The translations under genes and the position numbers were made by a program. Of a stretch of 64,000 bases of DNA, positions 33,923 through 46,045 are shown piece by piece. Under the pieces are notes generated by a model. The model saw nothing but the letters and a program-made list of their open reading frames with translations. It did not search any database and was not told where the DNA came from. Every line of letters starts with the position of its first letter. Position 1 is the first letter of the stretch. This DNA is from Daldinia sp. FL1419 (taxonomy: Eukaryota > Ascomycota > Sordariomycetes > Xylariales > Hypoxylaceae), in assembly GCA_025201765.1 (NCBI GenBank), contig MU623343.1, positions 490,830 to 554,829 on the forward strand, written 5' to 3'.

Positions 33923-34548
33923 CTTGGCGGCCCAAGCTCACCGACATGTGACTAACGGATGCAGCAATGTCTAAAATGGGAAAAGGTTCTTTTTCTTCGA
34001 TAAGTGGAATAACAAGAATATAGATCGTGTGCACTGAACACTGAAGATTCAATGCTTTGTTTCTTTTTCCTTCCCGGAACCTCAAATAATAAATAGTAGG
34101 AAGAATAAAAATTTTTAAGATTTGATTCCCAAACGAGCAAAGGGGGAAAGAAGCCAGTATTTGTCTGGGGGAGAGAGGAACGTTCGGTTTATGTAAATTG
34201 AGCGTCGTGCTTGCTCCTTATTATGGACGTTTGACCTTGGCGATATCGAGGCGGAAAGTCTTGGCGATGGGTCTTGAGTGTAGCGGGTGACCGTTAGTGA
34301 TTGGTTTAAGGGAAATGGGGGCAAACGAGTCAGGTACCTTATGCCGAAAGTGACTCGTAGCATAGTAAGAACTCACAAGTAAAATTGAGTCACCCCTCCT
34401 CAGTAGTGACTTCCGTGCCAAGAGCTTGGCGCAGTCTTGGCGGACCTTGGCATTTGATGATTGTCTCGACATATCTGCCCAGAAATGCACCAGAAATGCT
34501 TATGGATGCTTGGGGATTGCTTGGAAAAAAGCTTGGAAAAACCTTGGC
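33923..34548. promoter_or_regulatory. Cluster of PacC consensus sites upstream of pacC
   Basis: GCCAAG or its complement CTTGGC occurs at 33923, 34236, 34260, 34417, 34425, 34436, 34446 and 34543 (first base of each). Four of these lie within 35 bp (34417-34451). Three more follow at 35491, 35518 and 35526. All lie 0.25-1.9 kb upstream of the pacC ATG. GCCARG is the established PacC target. About one copy is expected by chance in this length at equal base frequencies. Confidence 0.65.
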
Positions 34549-34644
34549 CGCTGGTTCCTCCTGCGCCGAGACTTGACTGCGCCCACTTCTCTTTCCATTC
34601 TCTTTACAACTTTGGCAATTATTTACCAATTGCCTGCTAATGTT

Positions 34645-35025
34645 TACCGTTCCTACCGTTCTTACCGTTCTTGCCGTCCTTCTGCCAATCTTATTACGCC
34701 TTTTACCCAATGTTTTCTTACCCGTCACCTAGTATTACTCCGTCTAGCTCGTCTAACTCGTCTAACTCGTCTACTCGCCCAACTTGTTCCCACCCCTTTT
34801 TGCATAATTCCTCATTTTCCTCAAGACGCATCATACGTATTTCTTGGGCATCTTTTTCAGCTATCGTCAACTGATCATTACTCTATTACGTACTAAAGTG
34901 CTACATACGATGTCCTTGTTATCTAATACGTAGCTAATAAGTTGCTCAAATCGTCTTAGAAGGTATTCCTTTCGTATACCATTACCAATTCCATGCCTTT
35001 TGCCTTTTGCCTTTTGCCTTTTGGT
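34645..35025. repeat. Three microsatellites upstream of pacC
   Basis: A 10-bp TACCGTTCTT-type unit is repeated about three times at 34647-34677. A 9-bp CTCGTCTAA unit is repeated about four times at 34747-34777. A 7-bp TGCCTTT-type unit is repeated four times at 34994-35024. All are in non-coding sequence. Confidence 0.7.
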
Positions 35026-35469
35026 AGTAATTTATCAACCGGCATCTCATATCCGTGAACTTACATACGATCTCGGCGCTGAGGGTTATTGGAACGTTGG
35101 AACGTTGGATCGTTGGAGTATCGATAATGCATATAGATGCTGTATATCACTTGTATATCACTTTATATACTTGCTCTTCACTCCTTCTCCTTCTCCTTCT
35201 TTTCTCTCTCTCTACCTTTTACCCCCTTTTTTCATTTTTAATACTGTCATCTCTCATACTCTTTTTTAATTCATAATAGCCTAGAAGTAGCCTCGAGATT
35301 TGCATCGCGTGTGATACGACGTGCCTTACACCCTCTTGTCAAATTTCCCCCCTTCCATTCTCCCGACATTATAGACCACCCCTTTGTAAACATAGCTAAC
35401 GGTTATGACGGCGGACGGAAAGTCTTGGTATCTCTTGGTATTCTGGACATGGTGTTTAATTTAAAGGGG

Positions 35470-36150
35470 TGTTTATACGCTCCGCTGGTGGCCAAGCCTT
35501 GGTCTTCCTCTCCGCCCGCCAAGTTCTTGGCTATGCACTCGTTAACAACTTCTTCCATGTCGGCATCGCAGAGTGCAGAGTACAGAAAATACGACGTGTC
35601 AACTACTTGATCTAATGTTTTGTAAAGTACCTGAAGCCTATGCTCGGCTTGCTTGAATATCGGTCGATCTAGGCTGATCTAGGCTGATTCCTTGGGAAAC
35701 TTGGGAAGCTCAAAAAAGGCGTATGGTTTCTGTGGCACAGCCTTGTCCCAAACGTCCGAAGAAGATTTCTGGGCAATTAACCAAAGTCAGCAAAGACGAG
35801 AAGCGGAAGCTGAGTTCGTCTCTTGCCCCGTTCGGTATCGAGATCCGTAGAATGGTGCATCCAAGAGATTCGTCTTATACTCAACCAATATCTGTTCGGT
35901 GAGGATCTGATATCAATTTGCTATCCATCGCCTTGTTACTGGTGCCTCGATTACTTTTCACTAATTGCAACCCAATGACATCCTCGGTTGGTATTACTTA
36001 CCACAGCAGCCATCAAATCTGACTCAGCTGTTATACTACGCCATACCGGTAAAAATCTTTTACGTAGCACGCGTACTCCTGATCTTGCGACCGGATGCCG
36101 TTTATAGATGATAATGATGATGATGATAGCTGAATTGTCATATGTCAATA
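35470..36150 (-). pseudogene. Probable decayed gene, unrecognised
   Basis: On the minus strand coding-like pieces follow in order: VRVLRKRFLPVWRSITAESD (near 36060), ended by a GTAAGT donor; ILVEYKTNLLDAPFYGS (near 35880), preceded by an ACAG acceptor in matching phase; then VWDKAVPQKPYAFFELPKFP (near 35740), EHRLQVLYKTLDQVVD (near 35640), YFLYSALCDADMEEVVNEC and AGGEEDQGLATSGAYKHPFK, to a TAA at about 35410. A stop interrupts the last part at a tandem 10-bp duplication of GATCTAGGCT (35665-35690). No ATG-to-stop model joins everything. I do not recognise the family. It could also be a real gene with introns I have misplaced. Confidence 0.35.
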
Positions 36151-38592
36151 ACACTTTGTCGTGTGCATAGCTGACTCTTCGGTTATTCTCTCTCTCTCTT
36201 TACTTGCGTTAATTATCGTGGAACATTAGGTAGGCTATCTCGTTCAATGAAAAATGTTGCATCCACTCTACACCTACTATAAGTGACCTCGAACAAGAAT
36301 TGACCAACCGTCTTCAGGTTCCCGCTATTGTTGTTTTGTATTTTAACCTTCGAACCTGTCTATTCTCGATCGTACGTACCTACGTACCTAACCTAGTATC
36401 TTAGCTTAATACAAAAACGGTAAGCGTGGAAATATAGAGTTCTGCTAATAGGACGTCCCAACTCTATTTATTATACTCGATCTCGGCTGAACGATACTTT
36501 ATACCTTCGACGGATCTCCGGGGAAGCCTAGGTTACAGCCTGCCAGAAGTCCGCCAGACTGCCGCAAAACGTCAATGACATTAATAAGATGCAATCTGGC
36601 GTGCTGTTTATGCCGTTCGACACAATCTAGGCTCTGGATTACGTGATGGTTTTCTATCGCGAATTTGAATAGGCCTGTGACCATTCGCAGAGGCTGCGAG
36701 GCTAACGACTTGATGAAGGGTTTTGTCGGCCAATTCGACATATACTCGTATATTGGTTGATTTGTTAAAATGGCGCTATTTCGATATGCGGAGCCCCATT
36801 CAAAACGAGTTTATACCTCGGTATATCCATTGTGATAGCATCTACTTAACCCCGTTCCTCTTCATCAAACAACATTCATATGTTATTATAACCGTATATA
36901 AAATACCTACCTTAAAATTACCAAAATCGTGTTGACATCAGCCTACATATTTGAAAAGAAGAGAAAGAAAAAAAAAGATAACTAGACAAATTGATAAGCT
37001 CCATCACTAACCACACATTAAAGCCAACCTACCTTAAAATGTCCTTCCTGCGAATCAGCAGCAAAATGCAATCTGTAAATTCCCACGTTAAAACAACATA
37101 TACAGTATTATCACTAGTGCCCAACGTGACGAAAATCGATTCCCGTGCCGTCGCTAGTTTCCGCGTAGGATATATCCACCCGTCAAAGGTACATCAAAGA
37201 ATCAAGAATCTAAGATCTAAAAAAGATCAACCACCAACCCTTTACGTCATCGAGTCCAGATCGTATATATTAAATGCCTGCCCAAATAAGAAATCTTCCT
37301 CGCCGTCGTATTTCCCCTCACGTGGGTGAAAAACAACCCTCTTCTAAGGGCATCATTTCGACTTTTGGTCTTCGACATGTCAGCAATGACGAATCTACGG
37401 TGATACCAGGCTCACGTCGACTACCGCGCATCGAAACACCACAAACACCTACGACTACGAGACACAATACGCAAAATATAGGTTGGACGATTGGTGCTCT
37501 CATTCGTTGTTGAGTGGCGATAAACGCAGAGCTAGAAAGCTGCTAATCCAACTATCCTCCAAAAAGGGGGTACTTGTATTTTTTCCTTCTCTTTGCGCCG
37601 GTCGAGTGAGCGAGTCTCCGCATGTTTTTCTTTCTTTCTTCCGGCAACGTGATAAAAACTATTGTCGTTCGTTTGCCGTAGATGATATAATATGCTGCGT
37701 GACGAACCACTTTTTACATATGTTGATTCAACTCGGCTCTATTCCTCACACTACCAATTTGCTGCCAATTCGGCCACGTCCGTCTATCCAGGTAAACAAT
37801 ATATCAACACCCCCTAAACCCTTATCCTTCCTTCCTCCAACCATCTTTTTCGCGTACGGGATTGTCCGTTAATTAAAATGTGCTAATTCAGGCTCTTGCA
37901 AATATATGAAGCAAGTGCAGTTATTGTTGATGCCCGTCAACTATCGAACGAGTCATATTCTGCTCCTTTGAGGGCGCTGTTGAAGCAGGGGGATTGATTT
38001 TCTGCCAGCGGAAAATAATGTGATTAAAATTTGAATATTTACGTCGCAATGGGGGGTATAATTTTCAAACGAAAATACTGTCAAAGGCGTATGGAACCGA
38101 GCACGCGAGGTATAACCACTGGCTCAAGGTAAACCGTATTCCTTGAGGTTCATAACGGCAAGCTTCCGATAGCATATATCGAGAAAATTCGCCGCAAGAT
38201 TCGTGGATCGCGTAGCAACTTGGAAAAGGGAAGACAGAAAGCAAAACTCCGAACCGCTCGCAACCGCGGAGATGCGACCCCTAGGGTTGAGATTATCCAT
38301 GCAATATGCCGCCGACAAGGATAATGTTCCAAAAAACGTGACATCCTTAGAGTGGAAATGATGGGGGGGTGTCCCTGTTTGTCCCCGAAGACCAGAGACG
38401 CCGGATGTCGGAAGTATGCCGGATAATAAAATAATGGCGATCAAAGTGAATGGTGAATATCCACCACGATAAAAAAAAGAAAACGACACAATGCTAACCA
38501 GTCTTGGCCAGCCTGGTCCGAAAAAAAAAAACCAAAAAACTAGGTCCACCCGAGCCGAGATGTCCCCTGAAAACGCCGCCCATGCTAGATTA
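36151..38592. other. Long intergenic region with doubtful ORFs
   Basis: No gene can be supported. An 80-codon minus frame at 36741-36499 and a 97-codon plus frame from 37039 (MSFLRISSKMQSV) are compositionally ordinary but match nothing I know. A + strand frame at 37274-37513 is Arg/Pro/Thr-rich. These could be further decayed genes, since neighbouring frames give short coding-like pieces. The part from 38100 on is the 3' region of stb3. Confidence 0.35.
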
Positions 38593-39693
38593 TTATACAG
38601 ATCCGAGTTGTAAAAGAGCCTGAATTGCCTCGCGCTCCTGCGCATCCGACGAAGCCGCCAGCGCATCTAAATCGATATTATCGAGACGGGGCTCCCGAAG
38701 CATGCCTGTGTTGCCGGAGAAGGATCGGAAACCACAAGAGTTATATACATGGGAAGGGTAGGGTGCACCTTGACGGGCCTCGGCCGGATTCGAATACGAC
38801 GCGGCTCTTAGTGCGGCAGCTCCTACGGCTGCCCAATCTTCGTCGTCTGTGGCATCCTCCGGGTCGTCATTCATAATCATCTCTTCATCATCAGGTGCCG
38901 AAGAGCAGGAAGCCGAAGCGGGACCATCGAGCGAGTCGAGAGACATCTTATCGGCCTCATTCTCCGTCATGGTCACGTCCCGATCATCGTGAGAAAACGC
39001 GGCCGAGTTCCCGGTGCTAATTGCTCGTGCATTTAGGCGAGATCGGTCAGGGTTCCATCCTGCGACTTTTGAAATCGGTATACTTGTGGGAGGAATTCTA
39101 GAATCGCTTCGGCCAACGGATAGTCGAGACACCGCATCTCGAGCAGATTGCCCCCGTCGCTTAGCGTCCCACCGACCCCATCCGACTTTTTGAAATTCCA
39201 CGTCACCATCGACTCCACCGCCTTCAACTCCGTGCCCTTGTCCACGTCCCTCTAGCGCTGCCACGACTAACCTTCGGGCTTTCGGCGGGGGGATTCCTGC
39301 AAAGCCGGGAACCGATGTGGTCAAATAGCCCATGATATAACGAATAGCCAAAGGGCCGTGGTTCAACAAAATCTCTGGGAGGTGATACTTGGCTAGTAGG
39401 GCCGGGGTAATAGCTCCCGTAGATTCGAAAGATGGCGAACCGATAGGGCTGTCGACACCCTCGTGAAGATCGAGGTCCGAGTCAATGCAGTCGAGCCTAG
39501 CCTTGTGTAGCTGTGCCTGTAGGCCATGAGGCGGCAGCGTAGGAGATATGGAATTGGGAGGAGTCGGAAGGGAATGAGTTCGTGTCACAGGGACGCTCCG
39601 AGCAGCCGCTACAGCAGTTAAGTTGTCTCGGCTGAGAGGGGAGGTCTTAGGGATATCGCGAGCAGCAGAAGCCGATGCCATAATTGTTGCCAT
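38593..39693 (-). CDS. stb3: Stb3-family Sin3-binding / ribosome-gene regulator, 366 aa
   Basis: A single exon. Residues about 92-151 carry the Stb3 signature in sequence: ITPALLAKYHLPEILLNHGP, LAIRYIMGYLTTSVPGFAGI and PPKARRLVVAALEGRG. The same domain continues to VGWGRWDAKRRGQ at about 175. The N terminus has SLPTPPNSISP, a common feature of these fungal proteins. The C-terminal half is acidic and disordered (DDEEMIMNDDPEDATDDEDW) and ends in a short helix. In yeast Stb3 binds the ribosomal RNA processing element (an AAAATTTT-like site), works with Sin3/Rpd3 and is controlled by TORC1 through Sch9. It should be nuclear. Two nearby Mets (residues 1 and 5) leave the exact start slightly open. 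Confidence 0.9.
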   Translation of the reverse strand: MATIMASASAARDIPKTSPLSRDNLTAVAAARSVPVTRTHSLPTPPNSISPTLPPHGLQAQLHKARLDCIDSDLDLHEGVDSPIGSPSFESTGAITPALLAKYHLPEILLNHGPLAIRYIMGYLTTSVPGFAGIPPPKARRLVVAALEGRGQGHGVEGGGVDGDVEFQKVGWGRWDAKRRGQSARDAVSRLSVGRSDSRIPPTSIPISKVAGWNPDRSRLNARAISTGNSAAFSHDDRDVTMTENEADKMSLDSLDGPASASCSSAPDDEEMIMNDDPEDATDDEDWAAVGAAALRAASYSNPAEARQGAPYPSHVYNSCGFRSFSGNTGMLREPRLDNIDLDALAASSDAQEREAIQALLQLGSV

Positions 39694-42600
39694 TTTTGAA
39701 GGATTGGAGAAGGGGGGGATAATACTTCGAGTTGTGTCTACAAGAAGGGCGACACCGAATTAGATTATTATTTACCAAATAAAAAAAATAATTTTTTTTC
39801 AAGATTGAACAATTTCAGGGAAAAAAGAAAAGGAACATAGAGAGAGCTCTAGTAATAATGATGATGGGGGTTAGGGTTTTAGTGAGTCACTTACAAAAAA
39901 CAAGCCCGAAGTAGGGGAAAAAAGAAGAGTTGCGGTATGGCGACAGAATTGTTTTTTTGTTTCCTTGTTTTCGATCTAATGGAAAGAAAACAAAAATTCA
40001 AATTTAGGCAGGATGGCAGCGCTGACGCGATTCTCTTTACTGCGACAAAAGATGACTCTTGGGTGCAAAACGATGCGGTGATGTCAATTTGTTGTTGTGT
40101 TGATGTTTCCTTAACGAAAGGAAAGATCAACGTGAATGATTGAAGCGACGGCTGCGACCTACTAATGTAATCCCGTCCCTCAATTGCTTGGTGGCTTTGG
40201 TTCTTTCTGGGGGGAAGGGGGGGGGTGTATTTTTGGGGTGTCTAGGTGCTTAGGTACTATTCTTTGGGGTGCTTGTGGCTCGCTAAAACAATGGTCGGGA
40301 AACAGCAGAAGGTTCTACTACCGGGATTCTGTTGCTATTACTGGCTCTACTTACCTAAGGTTAGTACTTTGTAGTTACTGAAAGTGTATACCATCCAGGG
40401 GGTGTTGTTCAGCAGGGTCAGCAGGGTCAGCAGGTGTCGCATGGCGCACAGGGCGCAATGGACGAACATGATTGCTCCAAAAGCAAGTAGCCACAACGTA
40501 AGTTTAACAAAAAAGGGGTAGTGAAATTAATGAAAGTTACGTCCACAATTCTATTCATACACCTAAGTTCCCTCCCTCATATGTTTATGTATGCATACCG
40601 CAGATGTGTACGTAGACACCCATTTATTTACATTTTATATGAGGTATGCATGTACATTTTTCTTTATGCGCGCGAAGATATGTACGTACATGCTATGTAA
40701 GATAGTTATATAAGGCTTTCAGTAAGATACGGTAGGTACATACTTTGTACCTGACAGCGACAAAAACATAGGTACTAAACCAAGAACTTGCGAGCGAATT
40801 CAACCATCCAACCATGCAGCTGCCATGGAATCCTATTTCGTCCTCCTGATTCCTACTGCCAAGCCCCCAAATAGTACAATGTACGTACTGTTTTATGCTC
40901 AGCTGGCCTGCTCGCTCTGACGCTTATTTACCAAAAGTATCTCCAAGTATCTAAATTGCGTAGGTACGTAAATGTAATTTTGAGAGCTCTTTCGTCCGGA
41001 TGCGGTCTTTGAGAAAACAGGGACTTCCAGGGTTGTACTACGTTGACCATATAGATACGCATCCGTCATAGTCTCCCGAGTCTTGTTAGGTTGATTCCGT
41101 AGGGATATCTTTGCGTACCCAAGGCATGGATGTACCTGTATGGGATGTACCTGTATAGGTACGTAGGAGTCTTACGAATAGCCGCAGCAACGGCAGCGTG
41201 TACGACGATTGCAACATGACCGCTTGAAAGTTGAAACCTACCTACCTACAGAGCTGTTTCTTCTAGGCTACGTAGTAATATATAACGTAACAGCTTGGGT
41301 GTGGTTGATGTTGTACTGTGGCGAGTATCGTGTAATTGTGTATGTGTGGCCTTGTTACGGTCTTGTGTGTGGTCTTGGTCTTGGTCTTGGTCTTATCATC
41401 CAATGTTGACTGACAAGGGCGCAGCCAGCCAGGGTTGCGCTAAGTACGAGATAGGTATGATCTAATCAATTCGCCTGTCACTCTTTGACATGGCATTTGG
41501 GCACTTGACTCAAGGCAGTTGTCATTAGGTAGATCTGAGGTTGTCAGGACTGTCAGGACTATCAGGATTGTCGTTGTCAGGGTTATCGGTCTTGTCATTC
41601 TGGTTTGGGCATCCTGGAATAATGTCGCAAATGAAACCTAGTATATGCCCTAAGTTATAAGCCTGGTCGTAGTGAGCATAGCGGCCGGAGTGGTGAGCGT
41701 AGTAGTGAGCCTAATCATTTATGACGCGGGCCGCATCGCATGTCTTGTCGCTTTCGGCCTGCCCTGAACCTCACGGCTCAAGACTGCCCACCTGTACGAT
41801 ATTATACGCGCAATATGTAAGCACTACCATATTCCAGATTCCCGTGACAGACATCGATATGTAGGTACAGTAATAAGACGAGTGAGATAAAAATGGAATT
41901 TTTATCAGCATCCGCATTTCCCTTCCACGTACTCTTGTATATGGTGAATAGGATGCCGAATACCCAAGTAGGAGGAGGTATTTTATTTAGGGTGTCGCGA
42001 AGAAACTCGTGGGGCGCTTGTTTGCCTGCTTCTAGGGACGGGTTCTGATACTAAAAAACCGCCATTGAGCCGAGAAGATCAAAGCCGTCTATTTGACCAC
42101 CCCCGGCTATCTCGCATGTCAAGGGATGGAATGCCACTATCTCTATCCAGGAAGCCATTGGCTTTCCGTGTCTGGAGAAAGGCCTTGTAGCCAAGCCGAG
42201 AACAGGAATCCCCGTTATCAACGCGCAGGAAATTTCCGGCAACATGAATATAGGTGTACCAGGAACACTTCTCATCACACGCTTTGCGGTCCAATCAAAA
42301 CGAATTCGGTCTTGGTAGGATAAGAAGGTAGCCTGCGGATCCTATCCCCGTCAATTGAATCGAGAGACAATACACCAAATGTTGGCATGTACATCCTCAA
42401 CCTCGTTCGCCTATCGTTTATCATCTGTCCATCGGCCATCCTGGTAATTTTGTGTACCTACATATTAACCTACTAATTTGCTTGGTTCTTCGCTAGCCAC
42501 ACACATTTTGGGAAATAACAAAAAAAAAAAAAAAGAGAAAACAATTGAATTCGACACTGCGTTATTAAGGTAGGTTGAACTTGGGAGCACATGATTCCCG

Positions 42601-43766
42601 AATCTCGAAGGCCATAGACCCAGGAATGCTTCACGTTGCACAAGCGCAGTGATATGATTGGTCCAAAATGTCCATCGTGATGCGCGAACTTGCCCCATTT
42701 CACCAACATTCAGCTAGCCGTAGTGCCAACCGGTGACGAAAGACGCGCCGGAATAACGGAGCTAGAGGCTTTTCAACGACTCGCTTTCGAAATGTGAAAT
42801 TAGAAGAATTTTGCTGTTTCGCCATCGATAAATGAGTCGTCGCTAAAATAGCTTGCGGATAGGTCACGATGTCCAGACGTAAGCCAGTTACTAGTTTAGC
42901 TAGGAACCCCTAACCTTGGCAGCATAGGTCTAAGTACGGTTACCTAGCAGTAGCAGTAACCGACAAGTGTGCTAGGGCATGGAAGAGGTTATCTAAGTCG
43001 GGTCGTACACGATCGTGAATGGTGGTATCCGAAGAGGGGTTGGTATTTTCTATCTGCATCTCGACTTTGTATAGTTCGACTACCCCACTAGGTTAGGGAG
43101 TCTCGCGAGAATAGCCCATCATCCAGTATCATTCCCCCACGTTCTGGCATAGCGCGATCCGAAGAGATTTTTCTTGAGGCGATAGGTACTTAAAGGTCGG
43201 TAGAGATACGCGGGTGTCACATTTACATACACACATGCATGTATACATGTATGCTGTATGTAGGTATGTAAGTATGTCTTGCCTCCCTATACCTTAGGTA
43301 GGTTAGCTTAAAGAAGTAGTTTCACGATACCCCATGCCTTCGGTGGACCGTATAAGCGTAATTCGAGGGATTAGGCTAGGTCGTTGGGTTCTGCGTTTAA
43401 GTTTCATCCAATTCGAGAGTGCGTGCAAAGCACGCTCCTTTGCCTCAACAAACTTCAGCCCGCTGTTGGAGCTCATTTTGCCGAAAGCACTTCATCAGGC
43501 TGAGCGTCATTCTCTGAGTAATTGCAGGGCCGATATTCGGAGCATGCCAGTTATACAGCACGTTGCTTCCATAGACCACCATCTTCCAGTGGGGATTCGG
43601 TCCGCAAAAATCCCGTATACTGTATATACACCCGTCTGTTGTTACTATTGAACGGTAGGACTCTGTGAGCGAGCGAGCGAGCGAGCTTTCGCTTTCTTTG
43701 TGGTTCTTTCGCAGGATTCGATGGTACCTTAACCATACCAATTGATAGAGTCGAGCCAACCATCTT
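39694..43766. other. Long intergenic region
   Basis: 4 kb without a supported gene. It holds poly-A/T tracts in the probable stb3 leader (39770-39930), a 9-bp CAGCAGGGT unit repeated about three times (40408-40437), a GGTCTT unit repeated about four times (41370-41395), a CTGTCAGGA unit repeated about three times (41548-41575), a GAGC microsatellite (43668-43687) and many TAGGTAC motifs. The 42051-42320 stretch is open in several frames on both strands and may be a relic; I cannot choose a frame. Confidence 0.4.
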
Positions 43767-46045
43767 TCAGCCGCCATTTTGTTGGAGGACATATTGTCGG
43801 CATGCCTGTACCACTTTTGATTAGTCCTTGCAGATACTCATACAACGTTGGAATATAGACTTACTGCTTTGAGGATATTCAACTTCTCTTGTGATTGCAA
43901 GTAGACCTGGCGGTACTGCTGGATGCTTTCATTTAGGACGGCCTGTTTAGTTGTACGGCCTTCGCAGATAGCTTTCATCTTCAACTCCATTTCCTTTCGC
44001 AGAAACGGTTTTCCAAGACTAGTCTCGAAGTTCATTCGGTCAAACCCTTCAATCAAGGCTACACCAAGCTTGGTTGGGATAAACTCTTTCACTCCTCCCC
44101 TCCCGCCGGCTGCAGCTCCTCCGCCTCGTCCTCCTCGACCACGACCGCCACGACCCCCGCGGCTACCTCGGCCTCCTCGTACAGCCGGTGCATCTTCGTT
44201 TTCATCCTCTTCGTCCGCTGCTCGTGCGGTTCGAGGTACAGCGCTGGCATATTCTCTATCTTGAATCTTTTGAATGTGCTCTGCCATTGTAGCATCCGTC
44301 CCTATCCCGTTGGCATCCATAAGTGCAATCAGATCGGCTTCAGTGAGGTAGTTGGGGGGCGCAGTCTTGCCCTCCGTCATGAGAGCTTCAGTGGGCTCGA
44401 AAAGTTCACCGACTGTAAACTTTGGTAGCTGTCCGGTCCCGGTCCACTTCTCATACACGTAGACATCAAGATAATTTCGCTCTAGGACAACAACACCGTG
44501 GGCGTGGAAAGATTCCTCGCCATATAAGATATCAACGTCGGTAGCTGCACCTTTAGCATCTTCTGAGCAGCATGCCAAGAATCGCCTGACGACAAACTCG
44601 TAAACCTTCTTTTCTCTGTCGTTGAGGACTGTGGGCGCCGCGTAAGTGACGGGATGTATCGGAGGATGTGCTTTATCGTCGTTTCGACCCTGCCGCGGTT
44701 GCTGGAACCCACCATCAACTAGACTGTGCGCGAATTCACCCCACGAATTAGATTGTGTTTGCTTCTGTACCAATGCGCGCAAGTTCATCCCTGAGTCGAA
44801 ACGATCGGTTTCTGTTCTAGGGTAGCTGATAAATCCCTTGTTGTAGAGATTCTCTGCGGCTTCCATTGCTTGCTGACCTGTCATGTGCAAGAATCTTGTG
44901 GCCATCTTCTGTAGCTCTACTGTGGTCAATGGTAGTGGTTTCCATTTTTTTGTCGGCTTCTCCTGGACTTTGGTCACCTTGGCCACCTTTGCGGCTAAGC
45001 ATCGCTCGTATAGAACGATAGTTGATGCTCTATCGAAAAGGCGATTACGTGACCAGCCGAAGTTGACATCCATACCATCCCGCTTATGCGTGACTTTGAT
45101 GCTCCAGAACGGTTCCGGCTTAAAATTTCTCACTTTAAAGTACCGGTCCACCACAAATCCTAACGTTGGGAATTGACAAGACCCTGGTCTGTTAGAACTA
45201 GACGACTGGACAAGTTTCGGGATGACAAACCATAGCTTAATATAAGCTCCTTGAAGGGCCCCCCCAAAGTCCGCAGATTTGTGGTTAGGAATCGGGTAAA
45301 CGCGTATCCTATTCTAAGATCCAATTCAATTCGAGAAGATACAGCGTTGACTTGCTTATGGTCGAGATCTATAAGGTGTTGGGCTGCGTTCAGGATATGC
45401 CTAGATTTACGTTTAGCTCGGCATCCGGCTAGGATTAACGAACAGACGGACGGACGCTCTCTCGATGTTACTGAACTTGGCCCTCTTAATATCCAGAGTC
45501 CTGTTGCCTTTTCTAGCGGCCTCGCATATTTCATAACCTATATGCTCGCCTTCACGATCACAATCTGTCCAGATGCATAACGCATTGGCGTACCGTGCCT
45601 GTTTTTCGATATTATCTGCCACTTTCGTCTTGTCCTGCAGAACGCGTTAGAGTCTATTTCGTACACGACCATAGCTGTCGCGAGACTTACCTCGGAGATG
45701 ATTATGTTAACAGGCGCGTCAAATAGGCGCTCGGGTGGCGGATGGTCCCATCTTTTATACTCGGCAGGAAATACAGCTGAGGTGATGTGGCCAAGGACAG
45801 AGGTCATAGTAACGTGGCAACGACCCCAGGGGTGTCCGAAGTCGTAGTCGAAAACATAGTTCTTGATGTATTTTTCGGGTGTATTGTGCTGGGTACAAGT
45901 TAGCGCCCAGGGTAAATATGGTATAGACTGACTGGTTGATTATATTCCAGATTATGAGACGAACACTTTGGGCCTGACCACCTGAGAGATGACCTGCGAC
46001 GGCTTTTGCGATAGAGGGTTTCTCAGCGACGCAGAGGACTCTCAT
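43767..46045 (-). CDS. top3: DNA topoisomerase III (type IA), 661 aa, 6 exons
   Basis: Exons 46045-45965, 45888-45691, 45634-45456, 45400-45231, 45183-43865 and 43805-43767. The N-terminal Toprim domain starts MRVLCVAEKPSIAKAVAGHL, with the metal-binding TDCDREGEHIG near residue 120. The active-site tyrosine is Tyr329 in GFISYPRTETDRF. GIGTDATMAEHI is another type IA motif. A Gly/Arg repeat (RGGRGSRGGRGGRG) sits late in the protein, and the end restored from exon 6 is ACRQYVLQQNGG. Top3 passes single strands and, with a RecQ helicase and Rmi1, dissolves double Holliday junctions in the nucleus. Introns 1, 3 and 4 have unusual donors (GTTCGT, GTCCGT, GTTTGT), but phase and family alignment fix them. 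Confidence 0.95.

Noticed and set aside
42051..42323. Overlapping coding-like frames on both strands
   Set aside because: At least three frames look equally plausible, and no start, stop or splice pattern favours one.
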